DNA of 36,498 nucleotides, taken from Chloroflexota bacterium (GTDB taxonomy: Bacteria > Chloroflexota > JAHJIN01). The notes below the pieces were generated by a model that was given only the letters and a program-made list of their open reading frames with translations, did not search any database and was not told the DNA's origin. A program made the translations under genes and the position numbers. Shown in pieces: positions 16,846 through 24,424 of this stretch. How positions within the stretch are numbered: position 1 is the stretch's first letter; each line of letters starts with the position of its first letter. Where the stretch lies: the NCBI GenBank assembly GCA_018823415.1, contig JAHJIN010000054.1:1-36498 (forward strand). The letters are read 5' to 3'.

Positions 16846-17651
16846 GATTGTTTCCGACAGACGAAAAATATGTCCAGTCCAGTGTCTGGAGCCGGTTCCT
16901 CGTAATAACGCCGCAGCCACCAGTCGGTGAGAGCCAGGTTCCAGCGCCATGGGGCAATGATCCAGCGCCCGGTCAGCCGCTTGTACAGGATGGTAGGCGC
17001 GCCCAGGTAATGCCACAAGTCAAAGGCCCGCGCGGCGGCCGGCGAGAGGTAATATTGCCACCGCTCCACGCGCAGGCCGGCCGCCTCGAACCGGGCCTGC
17101 CACGTGGCCGGGTCGTCGCAGTGGTGGTGGACCGAGTGGCGATTGAACCAGTCGCCATAGCGCCGGGCCAGACCGGGCAATCCTAATCGCCGGAACACGG
17201 TGGGCCAGAACAGGTACTCGGGAAAATGCTCGCTGACTACCGTGCAGACGAACGTGCCGCCGGGCCGCCCTTCGGCAGGCTCAGGACGACGCAGCACCCG
17301 GCTCACCTCGGCCAGCACCGGCTCTACGTGGGGGATGTGCTCCAGCACGCAGTTGCTCACCACGGTGGCAAACGCGCCATCGGAGAACGGCAGCCGGTCG
17401 CCCGGGGCTTGAGCCAGCGTGGCATAGCACCCCCGGGCGCGGGCCTCGGTGAGGGGCTGCCACCACGGGTCAACGCCGGCCTGCGCCGGTCCGGCCAGGC
17501 CCACGGACGCAAAGTGCCCGTCGCCGCAGCCCAGGTCCAGGATGGGCGCTGGCAGGCTCAGGTCCGCAAAAAGACGGGCCTCCGTGGCCCGGATCAGGGC
17601 ACGAAAGGCCGGCAATGCCTGGAGATGTTGAGTGAGCAAATCGGGTGCCAT
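16842..17651 (-). CDS. Class I SAM-dependent methyltransferase
   Basis: The 269-aa protein has the Rossmann methyltransferase pattern: ILDLGCGDGHFASVGL (motif I), the acidic end of strand 2 at GVDPWW, DRLPFSDGAFATVVSNCVLEH (motif IV region, UbiE/Methyltransf_11 type) and SRVLRRPEP...GGTFVCTV. The C-terminal half contains several aromatic-rich helices (ARAFDLWHYLG) and could contact a lipid-linked substrate. It sits between a GT4 and a GT39 gene, so it probably methylates an envelope glycan or its precursor (inference). ATG 17651 was chosen; the AAGGG upstream of it lies inside the palindrome that ends the GT4 gene. The residues RPEPAEGRPGG after strand 4 come from a short repeat (17265-17289) that has entered the frame. 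Confidence 0.85.
   Translation of the reverse strand: MAPDLLTQHLQALPAFRALIRATEARLFADLSLPAPILDLGCGDGHFASVGLAGPAQAGVDPWWQPLTEARARGCYATLAQAPGDRLPFSDGAFATVVSNCVLEHIPHVEPVLAEVSRVLRRPEPAEGRPGGTFVCTVVSEHFPEYLFWPTVFRRLGLPGLARRYGDWFNRHSVHHHCDDPATWQARFEAAGLRVERWQYYLSPAAARAFDLWHYLGAPTILYKRLTGRWIIAPWRWNLALTDWWLRRYYEEPAPDTGLDIFFVCRKQS
17265..17289. repeat. CCTGAGCCTGCCGAAGGG-type repeat inside the methyltransferase gene
   Basis: On the minus strand the stretch reads GTCCTGAGCCTGCCGAAGGG. This word is widespread between genes in environmental bacterial genomes (from memory). Here it encodes RPEPAEGRP in the middle of the methyltransferase without shifting the frame. Confidence 0.5.
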
Positions 17652-17656
17652 AGACG

Positions 17657-18880
17657 CTACCCTTGCGAAGGCTGCGAACCTTCGCAAGGGTTCGCCGGGG
17701 CGCGCACGGCCTCACCGGCGCTTAGATGGCGCGGCCCGGGCCTCTTCACGTCGGCAAACAATCGCTCGTACTCGGACCGGGTGTGGTCCAGGCTAAAGCG
17801 GTTGGCGATTTCTTCGCGGGGGCGCACGTAGCGGTCCTTGTTCCGGATGACGCGCACCAACGCCTGGGCCAGGGCCTCCGGGTCGGCGATGGGCACCACT
17901 TCGCCCATGCCGGTCATGCGCACCGGCTCGCGCACGCCGGGCAGGTTGGATGCCACCGACGGCGTGCCGCAGAGCATGGCCTCCACCTGCACCAGCCCAA
18001 AGCTCTCGGTGGAATTGACGCTGGGCACGGTGAGCGCGTCGCACAGGGTAAAGAAATTCGCCATCTCGGCGGGGGGAATCACGCCCAAAAAGGTCAGGTG
18101 TTCGCTCAGACGTTGGATGCGCGGCTGGCAGTCTTGCCATACCGTCTCGCACATCACGTCCTGGTACTGCCCGGCAAAGGCCACGTGCAGGTCTGGCAGG
18201 TCTTCCAGCATGAGCGGCACGGCGTCTAGCAGGTGCTCCACGCCCTTTTCGGCGGCGAACCGGGCGGCAAAACCCACGATGGGCCGGCCGTCGGCCGGGA
18301 TGCGCTGCCGCATGAGGGCCAGGCCCTCTTCAGTCGCCGGGGGCAGATCAATGGGCGGCGGGATCACGCGCACCTTGTCCCTGAAGCGGCGCAGGAACGG
18401 CGAATGATTGGCAAAATCGTGGGTATAGGCCACGATGGCATCGGCCAACGCGCCGCCAACGGCGTTCATCGCAGCTATCCCCCGGTCCACGATGCGATTG
18501 AACAGGCCCGGCGGCAGCTCCAGGTCGCAGTGATAGGTCAGAACCATCGGCCGGCGCGCCAGCCGGCACAGCACGCCCATCAGTCCGGCCTCAAACTGGG
18601 GCAGATGCACGCTCACCACGTCGTGCTGCCGGATGAGGCGCAGCGCCGTCCACCAGAAGGTGGGCATGATGGCGCCCTTGCTGACGCGAAACAGCACCGG
18701 CACGCGCACCACGGTCACGCCGTCCAGTTCTTCTCGATAGGGGAACGGCTTTTCATAGTGACTGGTGAGCACCGTAACCTGGTGTCCCTGGGCCGCCAGG
18801 GCTTTGGCCAGGCGCTGCACATAGAGCGTAAGCCCGCTGACGTGCGGCCGGTAATACGTGAGGACGAACAGTACTTTCAT
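17657..18880 (-). CDS. GT4-family glycosyltransferase
   Basis: The 407-aa GT-B enzyme opens MKVLFVLTYYRPHVSGLTL, typical of GT4 N-terminal domains with a Gly-rich donor/acceptor loop. The C-terminal Rossmann domain has GFAARFAAEKGVEHLLDAV, LTFLGVIPPAEM and the EX7E motif in STESFGLVQVEAMLCGTPSV. It probably adds a nucleotide-activated hexose to a lipid-linked glycan on the cytoplasmic side; sugar unknown. It is the first gene of the four-gene glycan operon, below a near-consensus promoter. ATG 18880 follows AGGGG; a GTG two codons earlier would leave no room for it. The last 11 residues (NPCEGSQPSQG) and the stop are encoded by a perfect palindrome, so the C-terminus is repeat-derived. Confidence 0.92.
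   Translation of the reverse strand: MKVLFVLTYYRPHVSGLTLYVQRLAKALAAQGHQVTVLTSHYEKPFPYREELDGVTVVRVPVLFRVSKGAIMPTFWWTALRLIRQHDVVSVHLPQFEAGLMGVLCRLARRPMVLTYHCDLELPPGLFNRIVDRGIAAMNAVGGALADAIVAYTHDFANHSPFLRRFRDKVRVIPPPIDLPPATEEGLALMRQRIPADGRPIVGFAARFAAEKGVEHLLDAVPLMLEDLPDLHVAFAGQYQDVMCETVWQDCQPRIQRLSEHLTFLGVIPPAEMANFFTLCDALTVPSVNSTESFGLVQVEAMLCGTPSVASNLPGVREPVRMTGMGEVVPIADPEALAQALVRVIRNKDRYVRPREEIANRFSLDHTRSEYERLFADVKRPGPRHLSAGEAVRAPANPCEGSQPSQG
17659..17691. repeat. 33-bp perfect palindrome at the GT4/methyltransferase junction
   Basis: ACCCTTGCGAAGG (17659-17671), a 7-base centre, then the exact reverse complement (17679-17691). It overlaps the last codons of the GT4 gene, and its last A is the A of the TAG stop. 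It also carries the AAGGG that is the only visible ribosome binding site for the methyltransferase ATG at 17651. In the mRNA it would form a 13-bp stem just upstream of that start. Confidence 0.9.
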
Positions 18881-18894
18881 ACACACCCCTGGTC

Positions 18895-18923
18895 GGAACT
18901 CGAAGCTTGGAACTCGGAACTCG
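18895..18923. repeat. GGAACTCG word repeated three times
   Basis: GGAACTCG occurs at 18895-18902, 18909-18916 and 18916-18923 in the leader of the glycan operon, between its promoter and the GT4 start. It is another gene-border filler word. Confidence 0.7.
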
Positions 18924-18936
18924 GACAGCAGATGGG

Positions 18937-18965
18937 ATTATAGCATCGGGGTTGGGGCTCGTCAA
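18937..18965 (-). promoter_or_regulatory. Near-consensus sigma-70-type promoter of the glycan operon
   Basis: On the minus strand, TTGACG (18965-18960), a 17-base spacer, then TATAAT (18942-18937), with TGC before the -10 forming an extended -10. It lies about 57 bases before the GT4 start. Confidence 0.75.
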
Positions 18966-19005
18966 GGCGCGGCTGGCCGGCCCGGCGATTGCCCCCGATT
19001 AGTCA

Positions 19006-19035
19006 TTGACAAACCGTATGTTCAGGCGGTACAAT
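19006..19035 (+). promoter_or_regulatory. Near-consensus sigma-70-type promoter of the small propeptide-like gene
   Basis: TTGACA (19006-19011), an 18-base spacer, TACAAT (19030-19035). The ribosome binding site GGGAGGAG and the ATG at 19063 follow. Confidence 0.75.
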
Positions 19036-19062
19036 GTGTATAGAATTCACGGGAGGAGTGCC

Positions 19063-19317
19063 ATGACCAAGATCATGCCCAAGCTGTTGGAGTGTATGCA
19101 GGCCGACCCGGACGCCGAAATGCGACTCATCGTGCGGGTAAACGGAGACCCGGCCCAGGCAGCCGAGCACCTGGCGGCCGGCCCTATGCGTGTGTTGCGC
19201 CAATTCACTCTGGTGCCCGGCATGGCTGTGGCGGGCAAGGCCGGTGACTGCCTGCGCCTGCTGGATGAGCCGTGGGTGAGCCGGATCGAAGAGGACCGCG
19301 AGGTCCACGCCTTGTGA
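19063..19317 (+). CDS. Small protein resembling a stand-alone subtilase propeptide (I9-like)
   Basis: This is an 84-aa protein without signal peptide. Its pattern is that of the inhibitor I9/subtilisin propeptide fold: an early strand (MRLIVRVNGDP), a helix (AQAAEHLAAG), a strand (MRVLRQFTLVPGMAVAG), a helix (AGDCLRLL) and a closing strand with charged end (VSRIEEDREVHAL). Such small proteins inhibit or help fold subtilases. It stands 108 bases upstream of a subtilase gene that has its own similar N-terminal prodomain, so it may be a second intramolecular-chaperone-like regulator of that protease (inference). GGGAGGAG precedes the ATG and it has its own strong promoter. The family call rests on pattern and context, not on a catalytic motif. 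Confidence 0.65.
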   Translation: MTKIMPKLLECMQADPDAEMRLIVRVNGDPAQAAEHLAAGPMRVLRQFTLVPGMAVAGKAGDCLRLLDEPWVSRIEEDREVHAL

Positions 19318-19339
19318 ACCCCGGCGCCATGACGCCTAC

Positions 19340-19367
19340 TTGAACCCGCGCCGGGGTATGTTATAAT
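19340..19367 (+). promoter_or_regulatory. Sigma-70-type promoter with extended -10 for the subtilase gene
   Basis: TTGAAC (19340-19345), 16 bases, TATAAT (19362-19367), with TGT directly before the -10. The subtilase ribosome binding site (GGAGAGGGAGG) and ATG 19426 follow. Confidence 0.7.
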
Positions 19368-19425
19368 GGACGAAATGGCGCAGCCCATTTCAGGTACAGA
19401 TTAGAAAAAGGAGAGGGAGGAACCC

Positions 19426-20691
19426 ATGTCAGAATCCAAGATCACGCGCGCTGTGTCGAGTGCCATGGACGCCAGCCCCAACGGTGAACCCATATCCATC
19501 ATCGTGTTGTATAAAAACCCATCGGCCGTGCCCCACGTAACCCCGGCCACCACCCGCGCCCAGGCTGAGGGCGCCGGTTTTGTCACCACACGCTCGTATC
19601 AGACGCTCTTGCCGGCCGCCGCCGCCCAGGCCACGCCCCAGAAAATCGACGAACTGCGCCAGGACCCCACTGTGGAAACCGTGTGGCTGGACCTGCCGGT
19701 CCACACTTGTCTGAATGTGTCGGTGCCGCTCATCCAGGCGCCGGCCGTGTGGCAGGCCGGCATAGACGGGCGCGGCATCCGCATCGCCATTGTGGACACG
19801 GGCCTGGACATGAATCACCCTGATTTCGCCGGGCGCATTGGCAGCACCACAGATTTCACCGGCCAGGGAGCTCTGGACAATAACGGCCACGGCACGCACG
19901 TGGCTGGCATCGCCGCCGGGGCCGGGGCTGTGTATCGCGGCGTGGCCCCCGGCGCCACCATCTATGCCGCCAAGGTCTTGCGCGGCGACGGGTCTGGCAT
20001 GTTTAGCGACGTGATGGCCGGCGTGGAATGGGCCGTGCAGCAAAACGCCCACGTCATCAACCTGAGCCTGGGTTCTGCCGGTTCCAGCGATGGCAACGAC
20101 GCCCTCTCGCAGACCTGCGACGCCGCCGTGGGCCGGGGCGTGGTAATGTGTGTGGCGGCCGGCAACGCCGGGCCGGGGCCGCAGACCGTGGGCTCGCCCG
20201 GGGCCAGCCGTCTATCCATCACCGTCGGCGCCACAGACGACGGCGACGCCGTCGCCAGCTTTTCATCGCGCGGCCCCACCGCCGACGGCCGCACCAAGCC
20301 CGACGTGTGTTTTCCCGGCGTAGGCATCATCGCGCCCCGGGCCAATGGCACCAGCATGGGCCACCCCATCGATAGCCTGTACACCGAAGCATCGGGCACG
20401 TCCATGGCCACGCCCCACACGGCCGGCACCGCGGCCCTGCTCCTGCAAGCCAAGCCGGGCCTGTCGCCGGCCCAGGTCAAGGACCTGCTGCAAACCACCG
20501 CCAGGAACCTGGGGCTAGACGGCAACGTCCAGGGCGCCGGCCGGGCCGTGGTGTTTGCCGCCTATCAAAAGGCCCTGGGCGCCGCGCCACCCGTCCCCAC
20601 GCCCACGCCCGATCCTACGCCTACCCCCACAGAGCCGCGCAAGGGGTGTCTGAACACCGCCACCCTGGGCCTGTTGGCCTTGTTCCAATAG
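19426..20691 (+). CDS. Subtilisin-like serine protease (S8)
   Basis: The 421-aa protein has an N-terminal prodomain (about residues 20-92), then an S8 catalytic domain with Asp124 (IAIVDTGLDMNHPDF), His155 (NNGHGTHVAG), the oxyanion Asn247 (VAAGNAGPG) and Ser326 (SGTSMATPHTAG). All catalytic residues are present. There is no N-terminal signal peptide, so it may stay inside the cell or leave by an unusual route. The C-terminus is a Pro-Thr linker (PTPTPDPTPTPTEP) followed by a short tail with a Cys and a hydrophobic run (RKGCLNTATLGLLALFQ). The tail could tether the protein to a membrane, but this is a guess. A strong ribosome binding site precedes the ATG. The neighbouring propeptide-like gene upstream probably acts with it. 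Confidence 0.93.
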   Translation: MSESKITRAVSSAMDASPNGEPISIIVLYKNPSAVPHVTPATTRAQAEGAGFVTTRSYQTLLPAAAAQATPQKIDELRQDPTVETVWLDLPVHTCLNVSVPLIQAPAVWQAGIDGRGIRIAIVDTGLDMNHPDFAGRIGSTTDFTGQGALDNNGHGTHVAGIAAGAGAVYRGVAPGATIYAAKVLRGDGSGMFSDVMAGVEWAVQQNAHVINLSLGSAGSSDGNDALSQTCDAAVGRGVVMCVAAGNAGPGPQTVGSPGASRLSITVGATDDGDAVASFSSRGPTADGRTKPDVCFPGVGIIAPRANGTSMGHPIDSLYTEASGTSMATPHTAGTAALLLQAKPGLSPAQVKDLLQTTARNLGLDGNVQGAGRAVVFAAYQKALGAAPPVPTPTPDPTPTPTEPRKGCLNTATLGLLALFQ

Positions 20692-20717
20692 GTACACAAA
20701 ACACAATTCCCGCGCTG

Positions 20718-20747
20718 AATAGCCCCGCCGCGCCAGGCGGGGCTATT
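20718..20747 (+). terminator. Terminator-like hairpin after the subtilase gene
   Basis: AATAGCCCCGCC (20718-20729), a 6-base loop, then GGCGGGGCTATT (20736-20747): a perfect 12-bp stem 26 bases after the stop. Only three Ts close the 3' side (ATTT), so the U-tract is weak. Confidence 0.65.
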
Positions 20748-20786
20748 TGCGCCTCGCAACGACGGCTTTTATTTTGTGAACAGATA

Positions 20787-20795
20787 TGGTAAAAT
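20787..20795 (+). promoter_or_regulatory. Extended -10 promoter element upstream of metG
   Basis: TGGTAAAAT (20787-20795) is an extended -10. The -35 region 17 bases upstream (TTTTAT) is poor. It lies about 50 bases before the metG start and after the terminator hairpin. Confidence 0.45.
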
Positions 20796-20848
20796 AGCGC
20801 CCAGTGCGGCCCCGGCCGCCATCCAGTAGCCTGATGGGAGTGTTGGAC

Positions 20849-22651
20849 ATGCCCGAACGCATCCTCGTAGCTGTCGCCTGGCCCTATGCCGGCCCCCGGC
20901 ACCTGGGGCACGTGGCCGGTTTCGGCGTCCCCAGTGACGTCTTTGCGCGCTATCAACGGCTAAAAGGCAACCACGTGCTCATGGTCTCTGGCACCGACGA
21001 GCACGGCACGCCCACCACCGTCCGCGCCGACAAAGAAGGCAAGACGCCCCAGCAAGTGGTAGATTTCTATAACCAGGAGATCCGCAAAAACCTGCGCGAC
21101 CTGGGGTGCAGCTATGACCTGTTCACCCGCACCACCACCGCCAATCATTACGCCGTGGTGCAAGACCTCTTTGTTCGCCTGCTGGAACGCGGCTATATCT
21201 TTCGCCAGACCATGATGGGCACATACTGCCCTAACTGCCAGCGATTCCTGCCGGACCGCTACGTGGAGGGCACGTGCCCCCTCTGTGGCTATGATGACGC
21301 GCGCGGCGACCAGTGCGACAACTGCGGCAAGCAGTTGGATCCGGTGGACCTGGTAAATCCCCGGTGCCAGATCTGCGGTCACACACCAGATCTGCGCGAG
21401 ACCGAACACTTTTTTCTGAACCTGCCGGCCTTTGCCGACCGGCTGCGCGCCTGGATCGAAAACCAAGACCACTGGCGCATCAACGTGCGGAACTTTAGCC
21501 TGGGCTTGCTGACCGAGGGGCTCCAGCCGCGCGCCATCACCCGCGACCTGGAGTGGGGCGTGCCTATCCCGGTCGAAGGCCTTGACGACAAGCGTATCTA
21601 TGTGTGGTTCGACGCCGTCATCGGCTATTTGTCGGCCAGCATCGAATGGGCGCGGTACATCGCCGGTGACCCGGATGCCTGGAAGCTGTGGTGGGACGCA
21701 GAATTGCGTCCGGCCGCGCGCAGCTATTATTTCATGGGCAAAGACAACATTGTCTTTCACACGGTCATCTGGCCGTCCATACTGATGGGATACAACGAGG
21801 ACCGCCGGGTCCCAGAGCCACCCCTCAACCTCCCCTATGACGTGGTGTCCAGCGAGTTCCTGACCATGGAAGGTCAAAAGTTCTCTGCCAGCCGGGGTGT
21901 GGCCGTGGGGCTGACCGATTTTCTCTCGCGCTATGACCCGGACCCGCTACGCTACTTTTTGATGATCAATGGCCCCGAAGCCCGAGACACCGACTTTACC
22001 TGGGCCGGTTTTGTGCGGCGCAACAACGATGAGCTGGTCGCCACCTGGGGCAACCTGGTCCACCGCATGCTCACCTTTACCTTCAAGCACTTTGGCATGG
22101 TGCCCCCGCCCGGCCCGCTGGACGAGGACGATGAGGCGCTCCTGGCAGCCGCCGCCGCCAAGTTTGACGAGGTCGGTGCGCTGTTGGACATGTGCCGATT
22201 CCAGGCGGCTGTCAAATCCGTCATGGCTCTGGCTCACCAGGCCAATCAATACCTGGACCACAAGGCACCCTGGGCCACGCGCAAGACCGACCCGGTCCGC
22301 ACAGCCACCACGCTCTATGTGATCCTGCGCGTCATCGACGATCTCAAGGTGCTGTTGTGCCCGTTCCTGCCGCACACCTGCCAGCGCCTGCACGAGTACC
22401 TGGGCTATGACGGGACCATCGCCGGGCCGCTGTTCTTCCGCGAGGTCACCGAGCCCAATGACCGCACGCACCAGGTGCTCACCTGCGAGCCAGACACGTG
22501 GGTGGGCCGGTGGGCGCCCAGCGAATTGCCGGCCGGGCAAGCCCTGCGGCAGCCCGAGGCCCTGTTCACCAAGCTGGAAGAATCTGTCATAGAAGAAGAA
22601 CTGGCCCGCATGACGGCGCAAGTTGCAGCGCAGATCGCCGAGGCCGGGTGA
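20849..22651 (+). CDS. metG: Methionyl-tRNA synthetase
   Basis: The 600-aa class I synthetase charges tRNA-Met. [14 protein letters not shown] contains the HIGH signature as HLGH (18-21). Four CxxC pairs in the connective domain (CPNC, CPLC, CDNC, CQIC; about residues 127-175) form the two-zinc-knuckle type seen in the E. coli/archaeal-like branch. [12 protein letters not shown] and [18 protein letters not shown] are typical. The KMSKS loop reads KFSAS (344-348), a variant whose second Lys is replaced by Ala. The C-terminal anticodon domain is present, but the dimerising tRNA-binding domain of longer MetRS proteins is absent. ATG 20849 follows GGGAG at 8 bases; the in-frame ATG at 20834 has no such site. 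Confidence 0.96.
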   Translation: MPERILVAVAWPYAGPRHLGHVAGFGVPSDVFARYQRLKGNHVLMVSGTDEHGTPTTVRADKEGKTPQQVVDFYNQEIRKNLRDLGCSYDLFTRTTTANHYAVVQDLFVRLLERGYIFRQTMMGTYCPNCQRFLPDRYVEGTCPLCGYDDARGDQCDNCGKQLDPVDLVNPRCQICGHTPDLRETEHFFLNLPAFADRLRAWIENQDHWRINVRNFSLGLLTEGLQPRAITRDLEWGVPIPVEGLDDKRIYVWFDAVIGYLSASIEWARYIAGDPDAWKLWWDAELRPAARSYYFMGKDNIVFHTVIWPSILMGYNEDRRVPEPPLNLPYDVVSSEFLTMEGQKFSASRGVAVGLTDFLSRYDPDPLRYFLMINGPEARDTDFTWAGFVRRNNDELVATWGNLVHRMLTFTFKHFGMVPPPGPLDEDDEALLAAAAAKFDEVGALLDMCRFQAAVKSVMALAHQANQYLDHKAPWATRKTDPVRTATTLYVILRVIDDLKVLLCPFLPHTCQRLHEYLGYDGTIAGPLFFREVTEPNDRTHQVLTCEPDTWVGRWAPSELPAGQALRQPEALFTKLEESVIEEELARMTAQVAAQIAEAG

Positions 22652-22807
22652 GCTGGGCACCGGCTCTCCGTCTTTTGTCCCAATTCGGGGGGATTAGATA
22701 GAAAGTTTCCGTATAATTTCCTTTTACGAGGAAAGCCAGGGTTAAACAGATTGCCTGAGTGCAAAATCGGGTGATTGTATAGTTTTCTGCTACAAAAGGA
22801 AGATAGC

Positions 22808-23149
22808 ATGACGAAACAACCCTGGAGAATCACACCAAAAACCACATTGGGTAAGTGGTCGGTCGGGCTTATCGTCGCGATGCCAATATTGTTTGTCATC
22901 GGCTCATCATTCACAAATTCGCTATATAAATCAGTCCCAGCAGGCGGGACTATTTTGGCAGATATTGCCGCAAGACCGGCTTTGGCACTTACAATGCTTG
23001 CTGGAATGGTTGCCGGAATTTTAGCCTTCATCGTAGGTCTCTTGGCTATTGTCAGGCAGAAGGAGAATGCGCTACTGGTTTATGTATCTACCGTGATTGG
23101 AGCACTTCTTATGTTATTTCTTACTGGCGAAATAGTATTTCCCCATTAA
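22808..23149 (+). CDS. Small membrane protein, possible integron cassette gene
   Basis: The 113-aa protein has three likely membrane segments (about residues 18-36, 57-80, 88-108) joined by short loops, with a basic N-terminus (MTKQPWRITPKTTLGKW). I do not recognise a family. ATG 22808 follows AAAGGAAG at good spacing; the frame is open upstream to 22775 without a better site. Its base composition is much closer to 45% G+C than the flanking genes. It lies between a possible core site GTTAAAC (22741-22747) and a well-formed attC-like site (23200-23331), so it is a candidate gene cassette. The interval 22652-22807 also contains TATAAT at 22712-22717 without a good -35, and a small TTTCCT/AGGAAA hairpin. 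Confidence 0.7.
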   Translation: MTKQPWRITPKTTLGKWSVGLIVAMPILFVIGSSFTNSLYKSVPAGGTILADIAARPALALTMLAGMVAGILAFIVGLLAIVRQKENALLVYVSTVIGALLMLFLTGEIVFPH

Positions 23150-23199
23150 GGAAGATATCAGCAAGAAAGGCTTGAACTTCTTTGTTTTCCGTACAAGCT

Positions 23200-23331
23200 G
23201 CCCAACAAGCGCGTGCAGTCCGACGCCGCTCCGCGGCCCGGTATCGGGGTATAGATTGGGTTATGTGAGGTACTTTGAATTGAAGCATACTTTGGAAACA
23301 TCGCGGCGCGGCTGACGCGCCGGCCTTAGGC
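23200..23331 (+). other. attC-like integron recombination site (132 bp)
   Basis: GCCCAAC (23200-23206) fits the R'' box RYYYAAC. The stretch 23209-23229 pairs with 23303-23320 over all 18 bases of the right arm if three single bases on the left (G23215, T23219, A23223) are looped out: GCGCGT[G]CAG[T]CCG[A]CGCCGC. Single extrahelical bases on one arm are the hallmark of folded attC sites. CTTAGGC (23325-23331) occupies the R' position; it differs from GTTRRRY only at the first base. A variable 73-base centre separates the arms. The site lies 51 bases after the small membrane-protein gene and before the next, in the orientation expected for a cassette gene. Confidence 0.65.
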
Positions 23332-23387
23332 GGCGGGGTAGGAGGGGACAGATTGAGGCTTGTGGCGGTAATCTTTGGGGGGTGTAA

Positions 23388-23750
23388 ATGACAGGAATCT
23401 CAACGATAGTCATTACGTCAGCCTTGGTGTTCTATTCTATTGGTGTGTGGAGTGAGCGGTTTGCGGGAAAGCTAAAGGTATGGCATCTTGTTTTCTTCTG
23501 GCTAGGGCTCATCTGCGATACATGGGGTACCGGGATGATGTTTGAAGCGGCTGGAGGGATGACGTTTGATGTGCATGGATTGACAGGGTTGTTAGCCATC
23601 ATTCTGATGTTCGTCCATGCAGTTTGGGCGACGATAGTTTTGGTAAGGAAAGACGAGCGGTGGATCAACAATTTCCACAAATTCAGCATAGTTGTGTGGA
23701 TGATCTGGCTAGTACCGTATCTGAGCCCAATGTTCTTCGCTATGGGGTAG
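23388..23750 (+). CDS. HsmA/TIGR03987-family four-helix membrane protein
   Basis: The 120-aa protein has four membrane segments and the conserved pattern of the TIGR03987 (HsmA) family as I remember it: FYSIGVWSERFAGKLKVWHL, FWLGLICDTWGTGMM, HGLTGLLAIILMFVHAVWAT, VLVRKDERWINNFHKFSIVVW and WLVPYLSPM. The biochemical role of the family is not established. The start has GGGGGGTG a few bases upstream. Its G+C content is clearly below that of the surrounding genes. It lies between the attC-like site at 23200-23331 and a second, weaker candidate at 23764-23879, so it would be cassette 2 of a small array. Confidence 0.8.
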   Translation: MTGISTIVITSALVFYSIGVWSERFAGKLKVWHLVFFWLGLICDTWGTGMMFEAAGGMTFDVHGLTGLLAIILMFVHAVWATIVLVRKDERWINNFHKFSIVVWMIWLVPYLSPMFFAMG

Positions 23751-23763
23751 TCATTTCTAGGCA

Positions 23764-23879
23764 GCCTAACCTGCATTGCACCCGATGCAAGCAGGTGCCT
23801 GATCGCGGTTTGCGTTGTTCAAGGGTGCGGTGGCGGTAGGCGAGGCCCGCACGGGCGCGGGTGAGCTGGGCCGTTGGAC
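23764..23879 (+). other. Second, degenerate attC-like site
   Basis: GCCTAAC (23764-23770) fits RYYYAAC and GTTGGAC (23873-23879) fits GTTRRRY exactly, 116 bases overall, starting 13 bases after the HsmA stop. Inner pairing is weak: GCACCCG (23778-23784) with CGGGTGAGC (23858-23866) needs a 2-base bulge. A separate hairpin, CCTGC[A]TTGCA with TGCAAGCAGG (23770-23795), also has one looped-out base. Confidence 0.35.
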
Positions 23880-23942
23880 CGTTTACTCGGGTCGATTACG
23901 TAGAAATCTCAGGCTCGGGCGGATGCCGCAAAGCATGAAAAC

Positions 23943-23975
23943 GTAGGTCAGATTGGCACGCGCGGCGCGACCTAC
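23943..23975. repeat. 33-bp inverted repeat GTAGGTC/GACCTAC
   Basis: GTAGGTC (23943-23949) and GACCTAC (23969-23975) form the ends of a 33-base element with a G+C-rich centre. It lies between the second attC-like site and yjbQ, in the last part of the 254-base gap 23751-24004. No clear promoter is visible there. Confidence 0.6.
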
Positions 23976-24004
23976 TCTACAAGCTATTCACGGAGCAATC
24001 ACAC

Positions 24005-24424
<420 letters not shown>

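Noticed and set aside
16846..17016. N-terminal extension of the GT39 protein
   Set aside because: It lies entirely within the methyltransferase gene in another frame; GTG 16845 forms a GTGA overlap with a binding site.
20487..20700. Thr-Pro-encoding DNA repeats (20590-20640, 30495-30620, 36000-36060) as a CRISPR or satellite
   Set aside because: They are short codon-level repeats encoding Pro-Thr linkers, with no spacer structure.
22712..22717. TATAAT as a cassette promoter (Pc-like)
   Set aside because: No acceptable -35 at 16-18 bases was found, so it is not listed as a promoter.
23260..23266. GTTATGT as the R' box of a shorter attC
   Set aside because: The sequence before it does not pair with the left arm; the pairing at 23303-23320 is far better and points to the box at 23325.
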